From Macellibacteroides fermentans (GTDB lineage Bacteria; Bacteroidota; Bacteroidia; Bacteroidales; Tannerellaceae): a stretch of DNA of 64,000 nucleotides. Position numbers and translations under genes: made by a program. How positions within the stretch are numbered: position 1 is the stretch's first letter; every line of letters starts with the position of its first letter. A model generated the notes under the pieces. That model worked only from the letters and a program-made list of their open reading frames with translations, was not told the origin of the DNA and made no database searches. Below, one piece after another: positions 1-7,729 of this stretch. The stretch is from the NCBI RefSeq assembly GCF_013409575.1, contig NZ_JACCCY010000002.1:620001-684000 (forward strand), in the 5' to 3' direction.

Positions 1-767
1 AGGTCGCCTACTTCGGGTAGTTCTTCGTATAGAGAGTTTAACATCCATAACAGGAAGGTTGCATATAACTTAGGTGAATTAAGGAGTTTATCAGCTGCCA
101 GAATATTTATTACACCTTTTCCCTGTTCTGTTTGCAGAAAATCATAAATGTTAAATTCGGGTTCGCCAAAAAAAAGATCACCACCCTGATCTTCCAAATT
201 GAGTAATCCACGTTGGATAGCCCCAATACTGGCTGCCGATATATTGCCGTACTGTGTTGTGAAACTACGTGCATTTTCTCCTACATAGGAGAGCATTGCA
301 CGAAGGTCTTTTATATCAAGTAGTAGCATTTTGTTATCATCTGCAATTCGAAACACAATATTAAGTACTCCAGACTGGGTGTCGTTCAACATCAAAAGCC
401 TCGAAAGCAATAGTGGTCCCATATCTGATATTGTAGTTCGTAGCGGATGGCCTTTTTCAGCGAATACATCAAAGAAACGGGTAGGATATCCTTGAAATTG
501 GAATGTTACACCAAATTCTTCCTGTCGTTTGGCAATAAAACTGTTAAGTGTCCCGGCTTTGCTGATACCGGACAGATCTCCTTTCATATCAGCCATGAAG
601 ACGGGAACGCCCAATTCGCTGAAGCTTTCCGCCAGTATCTGAAGTGATACTGTTTTTCCAGTCCCTGTCGCTCCGGCAATCAACCCGTGACGGTTGGCCA
701 TTTTAGGATGTATATAGAGCGGCATACTGCCGTGAGCCACATATAATTCCTTGTTGTCTGTCAGCAT
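1..767 (-). CDS. HerA-like helicase/ATPase of the DUF853 (YjgR) type, 3' end cut by window
   Basis: Reading leftward from an ATG at 767, the frame stays open to the window edge, so about 255 N-terminal residues are present and the C-terminus is missing. A Walker A motif GATGTGKT lies at residues 32-39, preceded by NRHGLIA and followed by [12 protein letters not shown], a signature of the DUF853/YjgR branch of the HerA-FtsK ATPase superfamily. These are predicted cytoplasmic DNA-translocating or helicase-like ATPases whose cellular role is not established. The start is chosen because the conserved family core begins within 25 residues of it. It stands 81 bases from the next gene on the same strand. 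Family assignment is fairly sure; function is not. Confidence 0.85.
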   Translation of the reverse strand, partial: MLTDNKELYVAHGSMPLYIHPKMANRHGLIAGATGTGKTVSLQILAESFSELGVPVFMADMKGDLSGISKAGTLNSFIAKRQEEFGVTFQFQGYPTRFFDVFAEKGHPLRTTISDMGPLLLSRLLMLNDTQSGVLNIVFRIADDNKMLLLDIKDLRAMLSYVGENARSFTTQYGNISAASIGAIQRGLLNLEDQGGDLFFGEPEFNIYDFLQTEQGKGVINILAADKLLNSPKLYATFLLWMLNSLYEELPEVGD

Positions 768-848
768 AAGATAAAGGTATTAGGTTTATAATCACAATAA
801 TACAACAAATGAGTGTGAAAAACAAGTAGCCAGTCTTAAAAGAATTTG

Positions 849-1778
849 TTAAATAAAGAACAAAGAAACACCTATTACGCTGATGATTGCGCCAAATACC
901 TCTTTCAACGTGATCTTATTTTTGAAAAGCATCCGTGAAGGCCATAGGATAAAGATAGGGGTAAGAGCCATCAGTGTTGAGGCAATACCTGCTTCTGTAT
1001 ACTGTACGGCCATCAATGAAAATGAAACGCCGATAAATGGACCGAAAAGTGTAGCCCCCAGTGCGGCTTTCATCCCTTTGCTATCACGTACCGATAGAGA
1101 AAGACTGGCGAATTTACGTGTATACCACATGACGGCCAAAAAACCCAGGGTACCGGTGATTGCCCGTATAAATGTAGAGGCAAAGGGAAGCATCTGTGAA
1201 GCCTCAAGCATGCCTTCGGGGATGGAGAGTGCATAATAGTTCATCCCAACCTTGCTTAAAACCAGTCCCACACCTTGTCCTATGCCAGCACCAATACCAA
1301 ACATGACTCCTTTAAGAGGGAGTTTAAGACCGAATTTATGGCTTGTGCCTCTGCTCAATACAGATAGTGCGATGCCAGAGAGGGTGACCAGCATTCCGGC
1401 TATAGCTTGAATTGATAATTTTTCGCCAAGAATTAACCATCCGGAAAAAGCGGCGGCAATAGGGGCTAGAGTCATAAAGAGCTGTCCAAAACGTGACCCT
1501 ATCAGAACATAAGCATTGAAAAGACAATAATCTCCTAGGACATAGCCTACAAAGCCTGATAATGATAGCCAGAACCAAGTACGTCCATCAGCATATATTG
1601 GTAGAGGCGAACCGGTAAACCACCACAATGTGATTCCTAAAAAAAGCAGGGAGAGAGACATACGGATCACGTTGAGTTGCAAAGAGCCCAGTCGTTTACT
1701 TCCCACTTCGGCAAATAGGGCTGTGGCGGTCCATGAAATGGCAACACCAACAGAAAGAATCTCACCAAAATATTGCAT
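849..1778 (-). CDS. DMT superfamily (EamA) inner-membrane transporter
   Basis: The 309-residue protein is almost entirely hydrophobic, with about ten predicted membrane helices arranged as two EamA repeats, the usual size and layout for drug/metabolite transporters. The second repeat contains the segment GVSFSLMAVQYTEAGIASTLMAL-like helices typical of the family, and the protein ends directly after the last helix. Substrate cannot be read from sequence; relatives export amino acids, nucleosides or toxic metabolites. A TACCTTTG box (complement of 1796-1803) lies about 20 bases ahead of the ATG and could be the -7 element of its own promoter, though no clear -33 box is visible. Confidence 0.85.
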   Translation of the reverse strand: MQYFGEILSVGVAISWTATALFAEVGSKRLGSLQLNVIRMSLSLLFLGITLWWFTGSPLPIYADGRTWFWLSLSGFVGYVLGDYCLFNAYVLIGSRFGQLFMTLAPIAAAFSGWLILGEKLSIQAIAGMLVTLSGIALSVLSRGTSHKFGLKLPLKGVMFGIGAGIGQGVGLVLSKVGMNYYALSIPEGMLEASQMLPFASTFIRAITGTLGFLAVMWYTRKFASLSLSVRDSKGMKAALGATLFGPFIGVSFSLMAVQYTEAGIASTLMALTPIFILWPSRMLFKNKITLKEVFGAIISVIGVSLFFI

Positions 1779-1853
1779 TTCCTAAAATTTGCGCGCAAAG
1801 GTACATTTTTTATATCTTTCGTGGTTAAAAATGGTTGTATTCTTATCCAGGTT

Positions 1854-1883
1854 TTTGTGTTGGTGTATTTTGTTGTATTTTTG
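1854..1883 (+). promoter_or_regulatory. Bacteroidota-type promoter for tcdA
   Basis: A TTTG at 1854-1857 and a TATTTTTG at 1876-1883 are separated by 18 bases. This fits the -33 TTTG and -7 TAnnTTTG boxes used by the primary sigma factor of Bacteroidota, with slightly short spacing. The -7 box lies 27 bases before the tcdA ATG. Read from sequence only. Confidence 0.4.
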
Positions 1884-1910
1884 CGGCCAAAATCAATGCA
1901 AATATATTGA

Positions 1911-2708
1911 ATGGGGTTAGAAAAAGGTATTTTTAAACGTACGGAGTTATTGGTTGGCAATGATTGGATGACACGTATTGCATCAGCTCGTGTAATAATT
2001 TTCGGAGTAGGTGGTGTAGGTAGCTGGTGTGCTGAGAGTCTGGTTAGATCGGGAGTCAGATATCTTACAATTGTTGATTCCGACCGTATTTGTGTCACCA
2101 ACATTAATCGTCAGTTGATGGCCACGACTAAGACCGTGGGCAGAGTAAAGGTGGATGTACTTAAAGAGCGTTTACTTGATATTAACCCATTGGCCGAAAT
2201 AACTGCGCTGCAGCAGATTTACAGTGCTGAAACAGCCGATTCGTTTGCCTTGCATTCTTACGATTATATTATAGATGCGATTGATAGTCTGGAAAATAAA
2301 GCCGACTTGATTCGTAGGGCAACAAAAACAGACGCGGTATTCTTTTCCTCAATGGGAGCTGCCCTGAAAATGAATCCGTTAAAAATTGAAGTTGCTGAGT
2401 TCTGGAAAGTAAAGGGTTGTCCGTTAGCAGCAGCACTTCGCAGGAAAATGAAAAAAGGCGAGAAGCCTTCTAAAAAATTTAAATGCGTGTTTAGTGAGGA
2501 GTTACTCGAAAACAGAGGCGCTAATTCCTCTTGTGGTACAAGTGCTTGTCTATGTCCGAAATCTCATAATGCACCCGGAGATCCGGATCTTGCCAACCAT
2601 GAATGGTGCAGTTCGAAGGCACGCATTAATGGAACACTCGCCCATACAACTGCAATGTTTGGTTTTACACTTGCAGGCTTGGTGATGCAGGATTTGTGTA
2701 AGGAATAA
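1911..2708 (+). CDS. tcdA: tRNA threonylcarbamoyladenosine dehydratase (TcdA/CsdL)
   Basis: This 265-residue protein belongs to the E1-like ThiF/MoeB superfamily. The nucleotide-binding loop GVGGVGSW is at residues 32-39, followed by the E1 landmarks DSDRICVTNINRQ and DAIDSLENK. The Cys-rich CGTSACLCP segment and the SxKxR-type stretch near the C-terminus are usual in TcdA. The enzyme uses ATP to cyclise t6A37 of ANN-decoding tRNAs to ct6A in the cytoplasm. It is short of the zinc-binding pairs of MoeB/ThiF, which supports TcdA over those paralogues. Its stop codon abuts the stop codon of the convergent HAD gene with no spacer, so no terminator fits between them. Confidence 0.9.
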   Translation: MGLEKGIFKRTELLVGNDWMTRIASARVIIFGVGGVGSWCAESLVRSGVRYLTIVDSDRICVTNINRQLMATTKTVGRVKVDVLKERLLDINPLAEITALQQIYSAETADSFALHSYDYIIDAIDSLENKADLIRRATKTDAVFFSSMGAALKMNPLKIEVAEFWKVKGCPLAAALRRKMKKGEKPSKKFKCVFSEELLENRGANSSCGTSACLCPKSHNAPGDPDLANHEWCSSKARINGTLAHTTAMFGFTLAGLVMQDLCKE

Positions 2709-3401
2709 TCATAGGAAATCGACAATATCCCATAATGTGCCAACCTCTTTGAATCTGGAATTTTGTTGAGGTGCTTCGGCTGTTTCGTGCGCCCAAGTAG
2801 TTTTATACGGAACGTGAATGGCATAACAGCCAAGACTGAGTGGGGGAAGAATATCCGATTTCATAGAATTACCAGTCATAAGAAATTCTTCTGGTTGTAT
2901 GTCCAGATGATTTAACAGTTGTCGGTATGTCTGGGGTGTTTTGTCGCTTATTATTTCTACGTGATGAAACAGGTGTGCAATACCTGAACGAAGAAGTTTA
3001 CGCTCCTGATCCAACAAGTCTCCCTTGGTTACAACAATGAGTTTGTATTTTCCATACAGGGCATTGAGTGTTTTGTGAACATCTGGTAATAATTCGACGG
3101 GTTGTTCGAGTTGTTCTTTTCCAAAAATAAGTATTTGATGTAAAAGAGAGGCGGTTGCCTGATCCCCTGCAAGCTTAATCGCTGTTTCCATAACAGAGAG
3201 TATATAAGCTTTAACTCCATACCCGTACAGTGGCATATTTTGCATTTCTGTTCGATACAGTTGATCGGCAACAATTTCTTTGCTTGCGTATGGGGCTAGC
3301 AATTCATATAGTTTATGCTCGGTTTCTAAAAAATAACTTTCATTAATCCAAAGGGTGTCATCTGCATCGAATCCGATTACTTTGATCTTGTCCAGTTTCA
3401 T
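2709..3401 (-). CDS. HAD-superfamily hydrolase (YjjG/phosphoglycolate phosphatase-like)
   Basis: The 230-residue protein carries HAD motif I as DADDTLW near residue 12, motif II as VVTKG around residue 124, and a C-terminal motif IV region with MTGNSMKSDI. A helical cap lies between motifs I and II, as in subfamily IA. Members hydrolyse small phosphate esters in the cytoplasm; the exact substrate cannot be inferred. It is transcribed leftward and its stop codon touches that of tcdA. Confidence 0.85.
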   Translation of the reverse strand: MKLDKIKVIGFDADDTLWINESYFLETEHKLYELLAPYASKEIVADQLYRTEMQNMPLYGYGVKAYILSVMETAIKLAGDQATASLLHQILIFGKEQLEQPVELLPDVHKTLNALYGKYKLIVVTKGDLLDQERKLLRSGIAHLFHHVEIISDKTPQTYRQLLNHLDIQPEEFLMTGNSMKSDILPPLSLGCYAIHVPYKTTWAHETAEAPQQNSRFKEVGTLWDIVDFL

Positions 3402-3434
3402 CTACACTTATGTTTAAATCTTCAATAATGTATT

Positions 3435-4082
3435 CTATTGTATAGGTGCTTGACGAAGGATGTCTATCAGAATAGGTTTGATTCCACTTACAAAGAATTC
3501 GATAGCGATAACCATAAGAATAAGTCCCATCAGACGCATCATCACATTATTGCCAGTCTCGCCTATGATTTTATTAATGCGGGTTGCTGCACGCAAAATG
3601 ATGAATGTTAGCAGATATACGATCGCAATAGAGGCAATAAGAACTACCTGCATCCAAAAGGTATCAGCCTCTTCCATAAGTACAATTGCATTAGTAATGG
3701 ATCCCGGTCCGCAAATCATAGGAATGGCAAGGGGGGTGATTGAAATATCTTTTGCATAAGTTTTGATCTCGTCTTCCTTGAGTTTTACTTTTGTTATACG
3801 AGCCTGAAGCATGTCCCAACCTATGGCAAAGAAAATAACTCCACCAACGACCCGGAAGCCGTTGGTGGAGATACCAAAAAATTTAAACAATAGCTGACCA
3901 GAAACAGCGAACATCACCAATGTGATAAAAGATACGATGGTAGCCCTCTTTACAATGGCTTTCCGCTCCATATCAGAAAACCCGTCAGTCATGGTTAGAA
4001 AGATAGGCATGATGCTGAGTGGATTGGTCAGCGTAAAAAAAGAGGTGAGGCACAGTAGTGCGAAAGGTAACAACGTATCCAT
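3435..4082 (-). CDS. MarC family integral membrane protein
   Basis: The 215-residue protein has about six hydrophobic helices and conserved MarC features: NPLSIMPIFLTMT near residue 20, PLAIPMICGPGSI near residue 117, and the closing segment NNVMMRLMGLILMVIAIEF. The PLA-P-GPGSI motif is the family hallmark. MarC proteins sit in the inner membrane and have no settled function; the historical link to multiple antibiotic resistance has not been upheld. It lies 20 bases after the PNGase F-like gene on the same strand and may share its transcript. Confidence 0.88.
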   Translation of the reverse strand: MDTLLPFALLCLTSFFTLTNPLSIMPIFLTMTDGFSDMERKAIVKRATIVSFITLVMFAVSGQLLFKFFGISTNGFRVVGGVIFFAIGWDMLQARITKVKLKEDEIKTYAKDISITPLAIPMICGPGSITNAIVLMEEADTFWMQVVLIASIAIVYLLTFIILRAATRINKIIGETGNNVMMRLMGLILMVIAIEFFVSGIKPILIDILRQAPIQ

Positions 4083-4102
4083 GGTACAGCTTATTTAGAA
4101 AT

Positions 4103-5344
4103 TTATTTATCCCAAACCAAATAGGCTGAAATGAGCCAGTGGTTTAGTTCGTTGTCTTTGATGTTTTGAGCTTCAGGAATGCTGAAGGTGATTGTATGAC
4201 TTCCTTCACCAAGGTTAGGAAGAGCAACCTCTACCGGTTTTACATCGCTGCCCGGACACCAGTTGGAGCGTGATAAATCTGAAGAAGCCAATGGTTCTTC
4301 CACCAACTTCTTTTGGTATCCACCTTTGCCAATATAGGCTGCCAGACGTTCACGCAGCCACACACCTGTTGCAGGATTAAAACGACGGAAGGAAGCGCAA
4401 TCGTCACGCCATGGTATAAAATTGAGCACCTCTTTACCATCAATCGAGATGATGTTTCTCTTTTCAACAAACTCGTCTCCTCCAGAATGACCACCGTGGC
4501 CTGTTACTATATATTTCAGCTTTACGTTGCGGGCGCCGGCAGGAATGTTGAATGTGGTGGAAACGTCCTTACGTGCAAAAATATCGGGATAGGTTTGTCC
4601 CATATAGTATACCGTATTAATAAGAGGTTCCACGTGTTTTTGCTTAATAGCATCGACTCCTATCTGCGATTCTTCAATATCAAGTACAAGGCTTGCAATA
4701 TAGCCTTCAGGTGTCCAGGTGTCAATAAATATTCCCACATAGGCTTCGCGTTCAAGCATTGAATACAGATCAGTAATATCTTGCTCCCAAACTACATTTT
4801 TAGCCCATTTATCAATGTAAACAGGTTTACGGGTACTACTCAGGCTATCGTTGTCGTTACTATAAAATCCAACGCCGAAAGGAGTCATAAAGCGCAAAAG
4901 TTCAACAGTCGGTTTATAGTTCTCGCCAGCCAGTACCCCGATTAGTTTCTCAAGTTTGGTGCTGTCTACTGCAGGAAATTTCTGTTCTCCTTTGGCAATA
5001 TTGAGTAAGTTTATTGCAGAAGATTTAGGAAGTACGAAGCATGAACCCGACTTATCCCAGCGGTCTCCATTAGATGCAAGAGTAACCTTCGCCTTTACCT
5101 TTACATTACGTTGATAAGGTGGTAAGGTTATTTTTTTTAGAATGATACGTCCGTTGGTAAGGTGAATCACGCTATCTGAAGCCGATTCATTAATACCATC
5201 GGGGTATTTATCCGGAGCAAAGCGTACCGGAGTCTGGTTAAATACTTGTAATGTCCTGTTTCCATAGGAGGTAAGTTCTTTACTTCCGCATGAGAATAGC
5301 ATCAGGGTGCCTGTAAGGGCAGCTCCTAATAAAAATCTGTTCAT
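4103..5344 (-). CDS. Lipoprotein of the PNGase F (peptide-N-glycosidase) family
   Basis: The 413-residue protein begins with a signal peptide and lipobox LFSC (Cys19), so it is probably an outer-membrane-anchored lipoprotein. The body shows the two eight-stranded domains of PNGase F: GDRWDKSG around residue 93 (aligns with the DRY segment holding catalytic Asp60 of PNGase F), RFMTPFGVG at 151-159, DTWTPEGY at 208-215, [16 protein letters not shown] at 282-297 (aligns with Glu206) and [10 protein letters not shown] at 361-370. Such enzymes release whole N-glycans from asparagine. The position of Glu118 appears to be Asp208 here. The gene starts 6 bases after the hydrogenase stop, suggesting one transcript. 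Family is well supported; activity is inferred. Confidence 0.8.
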   Translation of the reverse strand: MNRFLLGAALTGTLMLFSCGSKELTSYGNRTLQVFNQTPVRFAPDKYPDGINESASDSVIHLTNGRIILKKITLPPYQRNVKVKAKVTLASNGDRWDKSGSCFVLPKSSAINLLNIAKGEQKFPAVDSTKLEKLIGVLAGENYKPTVELLRFMTPFGVGFYSNDNDSLSSTRKPVYIDKWAKNVVWEQDITDLYSMLEREAYVGIFIDTWTPEGYIASLVLDIEESQIGVDAIKQKHVEPLINTVYYMGQTYPDIFARKDVSTTFNIPAGARNVKLKYIVTGHGGHSGGDEFVEKRNIISIDGKEVLNFIPWRDDCASFRRFNPATGVWLRERLAAYIGKGGYQKKLVEEPLASSDLSRSNWCPGSDVKPVEVALPNLGEGSHTITFSIPEAQNIKDNELNHWLISAYLVWDK

Positions 5345-5350
5345 ATTGTG

Positions 5351-6793
5351 TTATCGTTTAGTAAGTTCGTTTATAAGTTGTTTCTGACCGGTTTTTTTGT
5401 CGTTGTGAGTACAAGGGCCCGTTACGCAACCACCTTCGCAAGCCATGACTTCAATGAATTGTGCAGGTGTTTTGCCAGTCTTAGCGAATGCACGCAACAG
5501 ACCAATGTTCTTTTTATCAAGGTTAGCCACTTGAACGGCGCTAATACTGTCTTGTTCTTCTTTTAAGTAGACTTTAACGGCGTTTACTACTCCGCCACTC
5601 TGAGCAAATCCATGGGCTTCACGTACAGATTTGAATAGTACGGAAAATGGTCGTGCTTCGTTAATATTGATGTTTAGTCCTGTTAAAATTGAACCAACCT
5701 CTTCGAAGGTTAATGTAAAATCGACACAACCATCTCGTTTTACCTCTTGTCGCTTGGCTACACAGGGTCCCACAAATACAATTTTTGCATTAGGGTATTT
5801 CTCTTTTACGATCCTGGCTGTGTAGTACATGGGTGAACCGGTGTGAGAGATGTATTTTTTCATATCCGGAATGTGCTTGTTGGCAAGCTCAACGTATGAA
5901 GGACAGCATGAGGTAGTCATGAACGGTTGTCCTTCAGCCAGTTTTTCCTTCAGTTCTTCTGCCTCACGCCGGGTTGTTTCCATCGCACCTTGTGCAACTT
6001 CCACTACTTCGGCAAAGCCCATGGCCTTGATCGCTCCATATACATTTTCGATTGGAGCACTAAATTGAGCAAGGATGGAAGGGGCTACAATTGCAACCAT
6101 TTCTTCTTTATTACGCAATCTTTGTAAAACATCAAATGCCTGGGAAATTTCAAATATGGCTCCAAAAGGACACGCATTTATACATTTACCACAGTAGATA
6201 CATTTGCTTTCATCAATGTGCTCAATGCCATACTCATCTTTACTGATTGCTTTCACAGGACAAGCCTCCTCACAGGGAATCGGTACATAAACAATTGCAT
6301 GATATGGACAGCTGCTATGACATTTTCCGCAGCTGATGCAGGTTTCGTGATCAATGCTGGCCTGACCGTTCTTTTGAAATACGATGGAGTCTTTGGGACA
6401 GTTCATGTAGCAGCTACGGGCTACACATCCACGGCAAAGGTTGGTGATTTCGTAATTGACTTGTACACAAGAAGAGCATGCTTCATCAATTACGCATAGC
6501 AGATTCTCTTTTTTATTTTCAGTACGCAGCAGAGCCTTTTTTGCATATTCAGACAATGGTGTTAGCTCGTCAACTTCATCGCTCATGTCAAACCCAAGTA
6601 ATGGAAAGGATTTGTACTTCCAGACAGCTCGCTCTTTGTGTACACAGCAGCGACCTATTACTTTTGATTTACGGGGACTTAATTCCAAAGGAAGGCGGTC
6701 AATTTCATCCAGAAGACGGTTTTCATTCCAGAGTCTGACCAATTGCGCCAGCAATTTATGACGCACAATCATTACGTTATTGGTAAAAGCCAT
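5351..6793 (-). CDS. Monomeric [FeFe] hydrogenase with ferredoxin-like domain (group B type)
   Basis: The 480-residue protein has an N-terminal module with several Cys clusters (CRGCVARSCYMNC, CISCGKCHSSC, CIYCGKCINAC) for 4Fe-4S centres. The C-terminal H-cluster domain carries L1 TSCCPSY, L2 GPCVAKRQE and L3 MACEGGCVTGPC. TSCCPSY in place of TSCCPxW and the short length point to group B enzymes of gut anaerobes. The reaction is reversible proton reduction with ferredoxin as likely partner, in the cytoplasm. An ATG at 6793 is taken as start: a longer frame would begin with TTG at 6820, inside the -7 box of the promoter at 6818-6848. The H-cluster maturases HydE/F/G are not in this window. The PNGase F-like gene follows after 6 bases. 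Confidence 0.88.
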   Translation of the reverse strand: MAFTNNVMIVRHKLLAQLVRLWNENRLLDEIDRLPLELSPRKSKVIGRCCVHKERAVWKYKSFPLLGFDMSDEVDELTPLSEYAKKALLRTENKKENLLCVIDEACSSCVQVNYEITNLCRGCVARSCYMNCPKDSIVFQKNGQASIDHETCISCGKCHSSCPYHAIVYVPIPCEEACPVKAISKDEYGIEHIDESKCIYCGKCINACPFGAIFEISQAFDVLQRLRNKEEMVAIVAPSILAQFSAPIENVYGAIKAMGFAEVVEVAQGAMETTRREAEELKEKLAEGQPFMTTSCCPSYVELANKHIPDMKKYISHTGSPMYYTARIVKEKYPNAKIVFVGPCVAKRQEVKRDGCVDFTLTFEEVGSILTGLNININEARPFSVLFKSVREAHGFAQSGGVVNAVKVYLKEEQDSISAVQVANLDKKNIGLLRAFAKTGKTPAQFIEVMACEGGCVTGPCTHNDKKTGQKQLINELTKR

Positions 6794-6817
6794 AGACGAT
6801 GTTTGAACTTTAGGGTA

Positions 6818-6848
6818 CAAAGATACATAAAAAGCCCTGATATATCAA
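6818..6848 (-). promoter_or_regulatory. Promoter of the hydrogenase gene
   Basis: On the minus strand, TTG (complement of 6846-6848) and TATCTTTG (complement of 6818-6825) are 20 bases apart, matching the Bacteroidota -33 / -7 consensus. The -33 box overlaps the last codon of folB. It decides the start of the hydrogenase, since upstream in-frame TTG codons would fall in the promoter. Confidence 0.55.
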
Positions 6849-7207
6849 CGGAACTTTTCGTTAAGAATTATTGATGCGCTGTGTACCTCTCCCGAGAATG
6901 GAGGATTGAGTTTGGAAAGCTTTAGCGTTATCTCTTTTACGATTGGATATTTCTCTTTTATAGAGTGAACTATCCTGCCAGCTACATGCTCAAGGAGTTG
7001 GGAAGGTATACTCATTTCATCTTTTACCAGACCGAATAGCTGACTATAATCAATGGTATCTTCTAACCGATCACTTTGAATGGCATTGGAAAGGTCTGCT
7101 GTAAGTAATAAATTGACGACAAAAGTATTTCCAACCAGCTTTTCTTGTTGAAGAACTCCGTGATAAGCGTGGAATATCATTTCCCTTAATTCAATTTGTG
7201 TTGTCAT
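6845..7207 (-). CDS. folB: Dihydroneopterin aldolase
   Basis: The 120-residue protein has the size and motifs of FolB: AYHGVLQQE with the active-site region at residues 14-22, DTIDYSQLF in the middle and a closing LSKLNPPFSG segment. It converts 7,8-dihydroneopterin to 6-hydroxymethyl-dihydropterin plus glycolaldehyde in folate synthesis, as a cytoplasmic octamer in known cases. It is monocistronic here, ahead of the hydrogenase on the same strand. Assignment is confident. Confidence 0.92.
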   Translation of the reverse strand: MTTQIELREMIFHAYHGVLQQEKLVGNTFVVNLLLTADLSNAIQSDRLEDTIDYSQLFGLVKDEMSIPSQLLEHVAGRIVHSIKEKYPIVKEITLKLSKLNPPFSGEVHSASIILNEKFR

Positions 7208-7295
7208 ATTGTTTTAAATTAGAGGTAAAAGTAATGAATTTAAACATATCTGACAAAAAAAGTCTATATTTGTCTCTTCACAAAAGAAATAGGAT

Positions 7296-7655
7296 ATGAT
7301 GAATCTAAAACATAAGGAGGAAACTCCTGCTGGCGGACTGCATAATGTATTGTCGTCAGGTTCTGCAATAAAAGGGAATGTAATGGCTGATACTGATTTT
7401 CGTCTTGATGGTAAGGTGGAAGGTGATATTCTTTGTGGCGGGAAAATAGTGATAGGTCCTAAAGGTTCTGTTTTAGGCAATGTTACTGCCGAAAATGCGG
7501 AGATAATGGGCGAAATAGCCGGTTGTGTAAAAGTGAATGGCAAGCTGGTACTAAAATCGACTGCCCGGATAGCAGGTGATATCTGTATCCGATCAATCGA
7601 GATTGAGCCCAATGCGCGTTTTAACGGTAAATGTATTATGTCGTGCGAAGAGTAA
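7296..7655 (+). CDS. Bactofilin (polymer-forming cytoskeletal protein)
   Basis: The 119-residue protein contains the DUF583/bactofilin core, a repeated pattern of short beta-strands with glycines (LDGKVEGDI, GPKGSVLGNVTAENAEIMGEI, STARIAGDI) that folds as a right-handed beta-helix and polymerises without nucleotide. The flanking tails are short, as in many Bacteroidota bactofilins. These proteins form scaffolds at the membrane that position cell-wall enzymes. No M23 peptidase partner, often found next to bactofilin genes, is seen beside it. A TATATTTG at 7265-7272 could be the -7 box. Confidence 0.9.
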   Translation: MMNLKHKEETPAGGLHNVLSSGSAIKGNVMADTDFRLDGKVEGDILCGGKIVIGPKGSVLGNVTAENAEIMGEIAGCVKVNGKLVLKSTARIAGDICIRSIEIEPNARFNGKCIMSCEE

Positions 7656-7675
7656 GCTCTCCGCACGATTTATTT
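7641..7675 (+). terminator. Terminator hairpin overlapping the bactofilin stop codon
   Basis: TCGTGCG at 7641-7647 pairs with CGCACGA at 7662-7668, with an inner AGAG/CTCT pairing across the TAA stop, followed by TTTATTT. The hairpin includes the last codons of the gene. Confidence 0.5.
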
Positions 7676-7729
7676 GCTGAATATTTTTTCTATAGAATAT
7701 AGAATAGAACGTATTTAATTTTCTTCATC

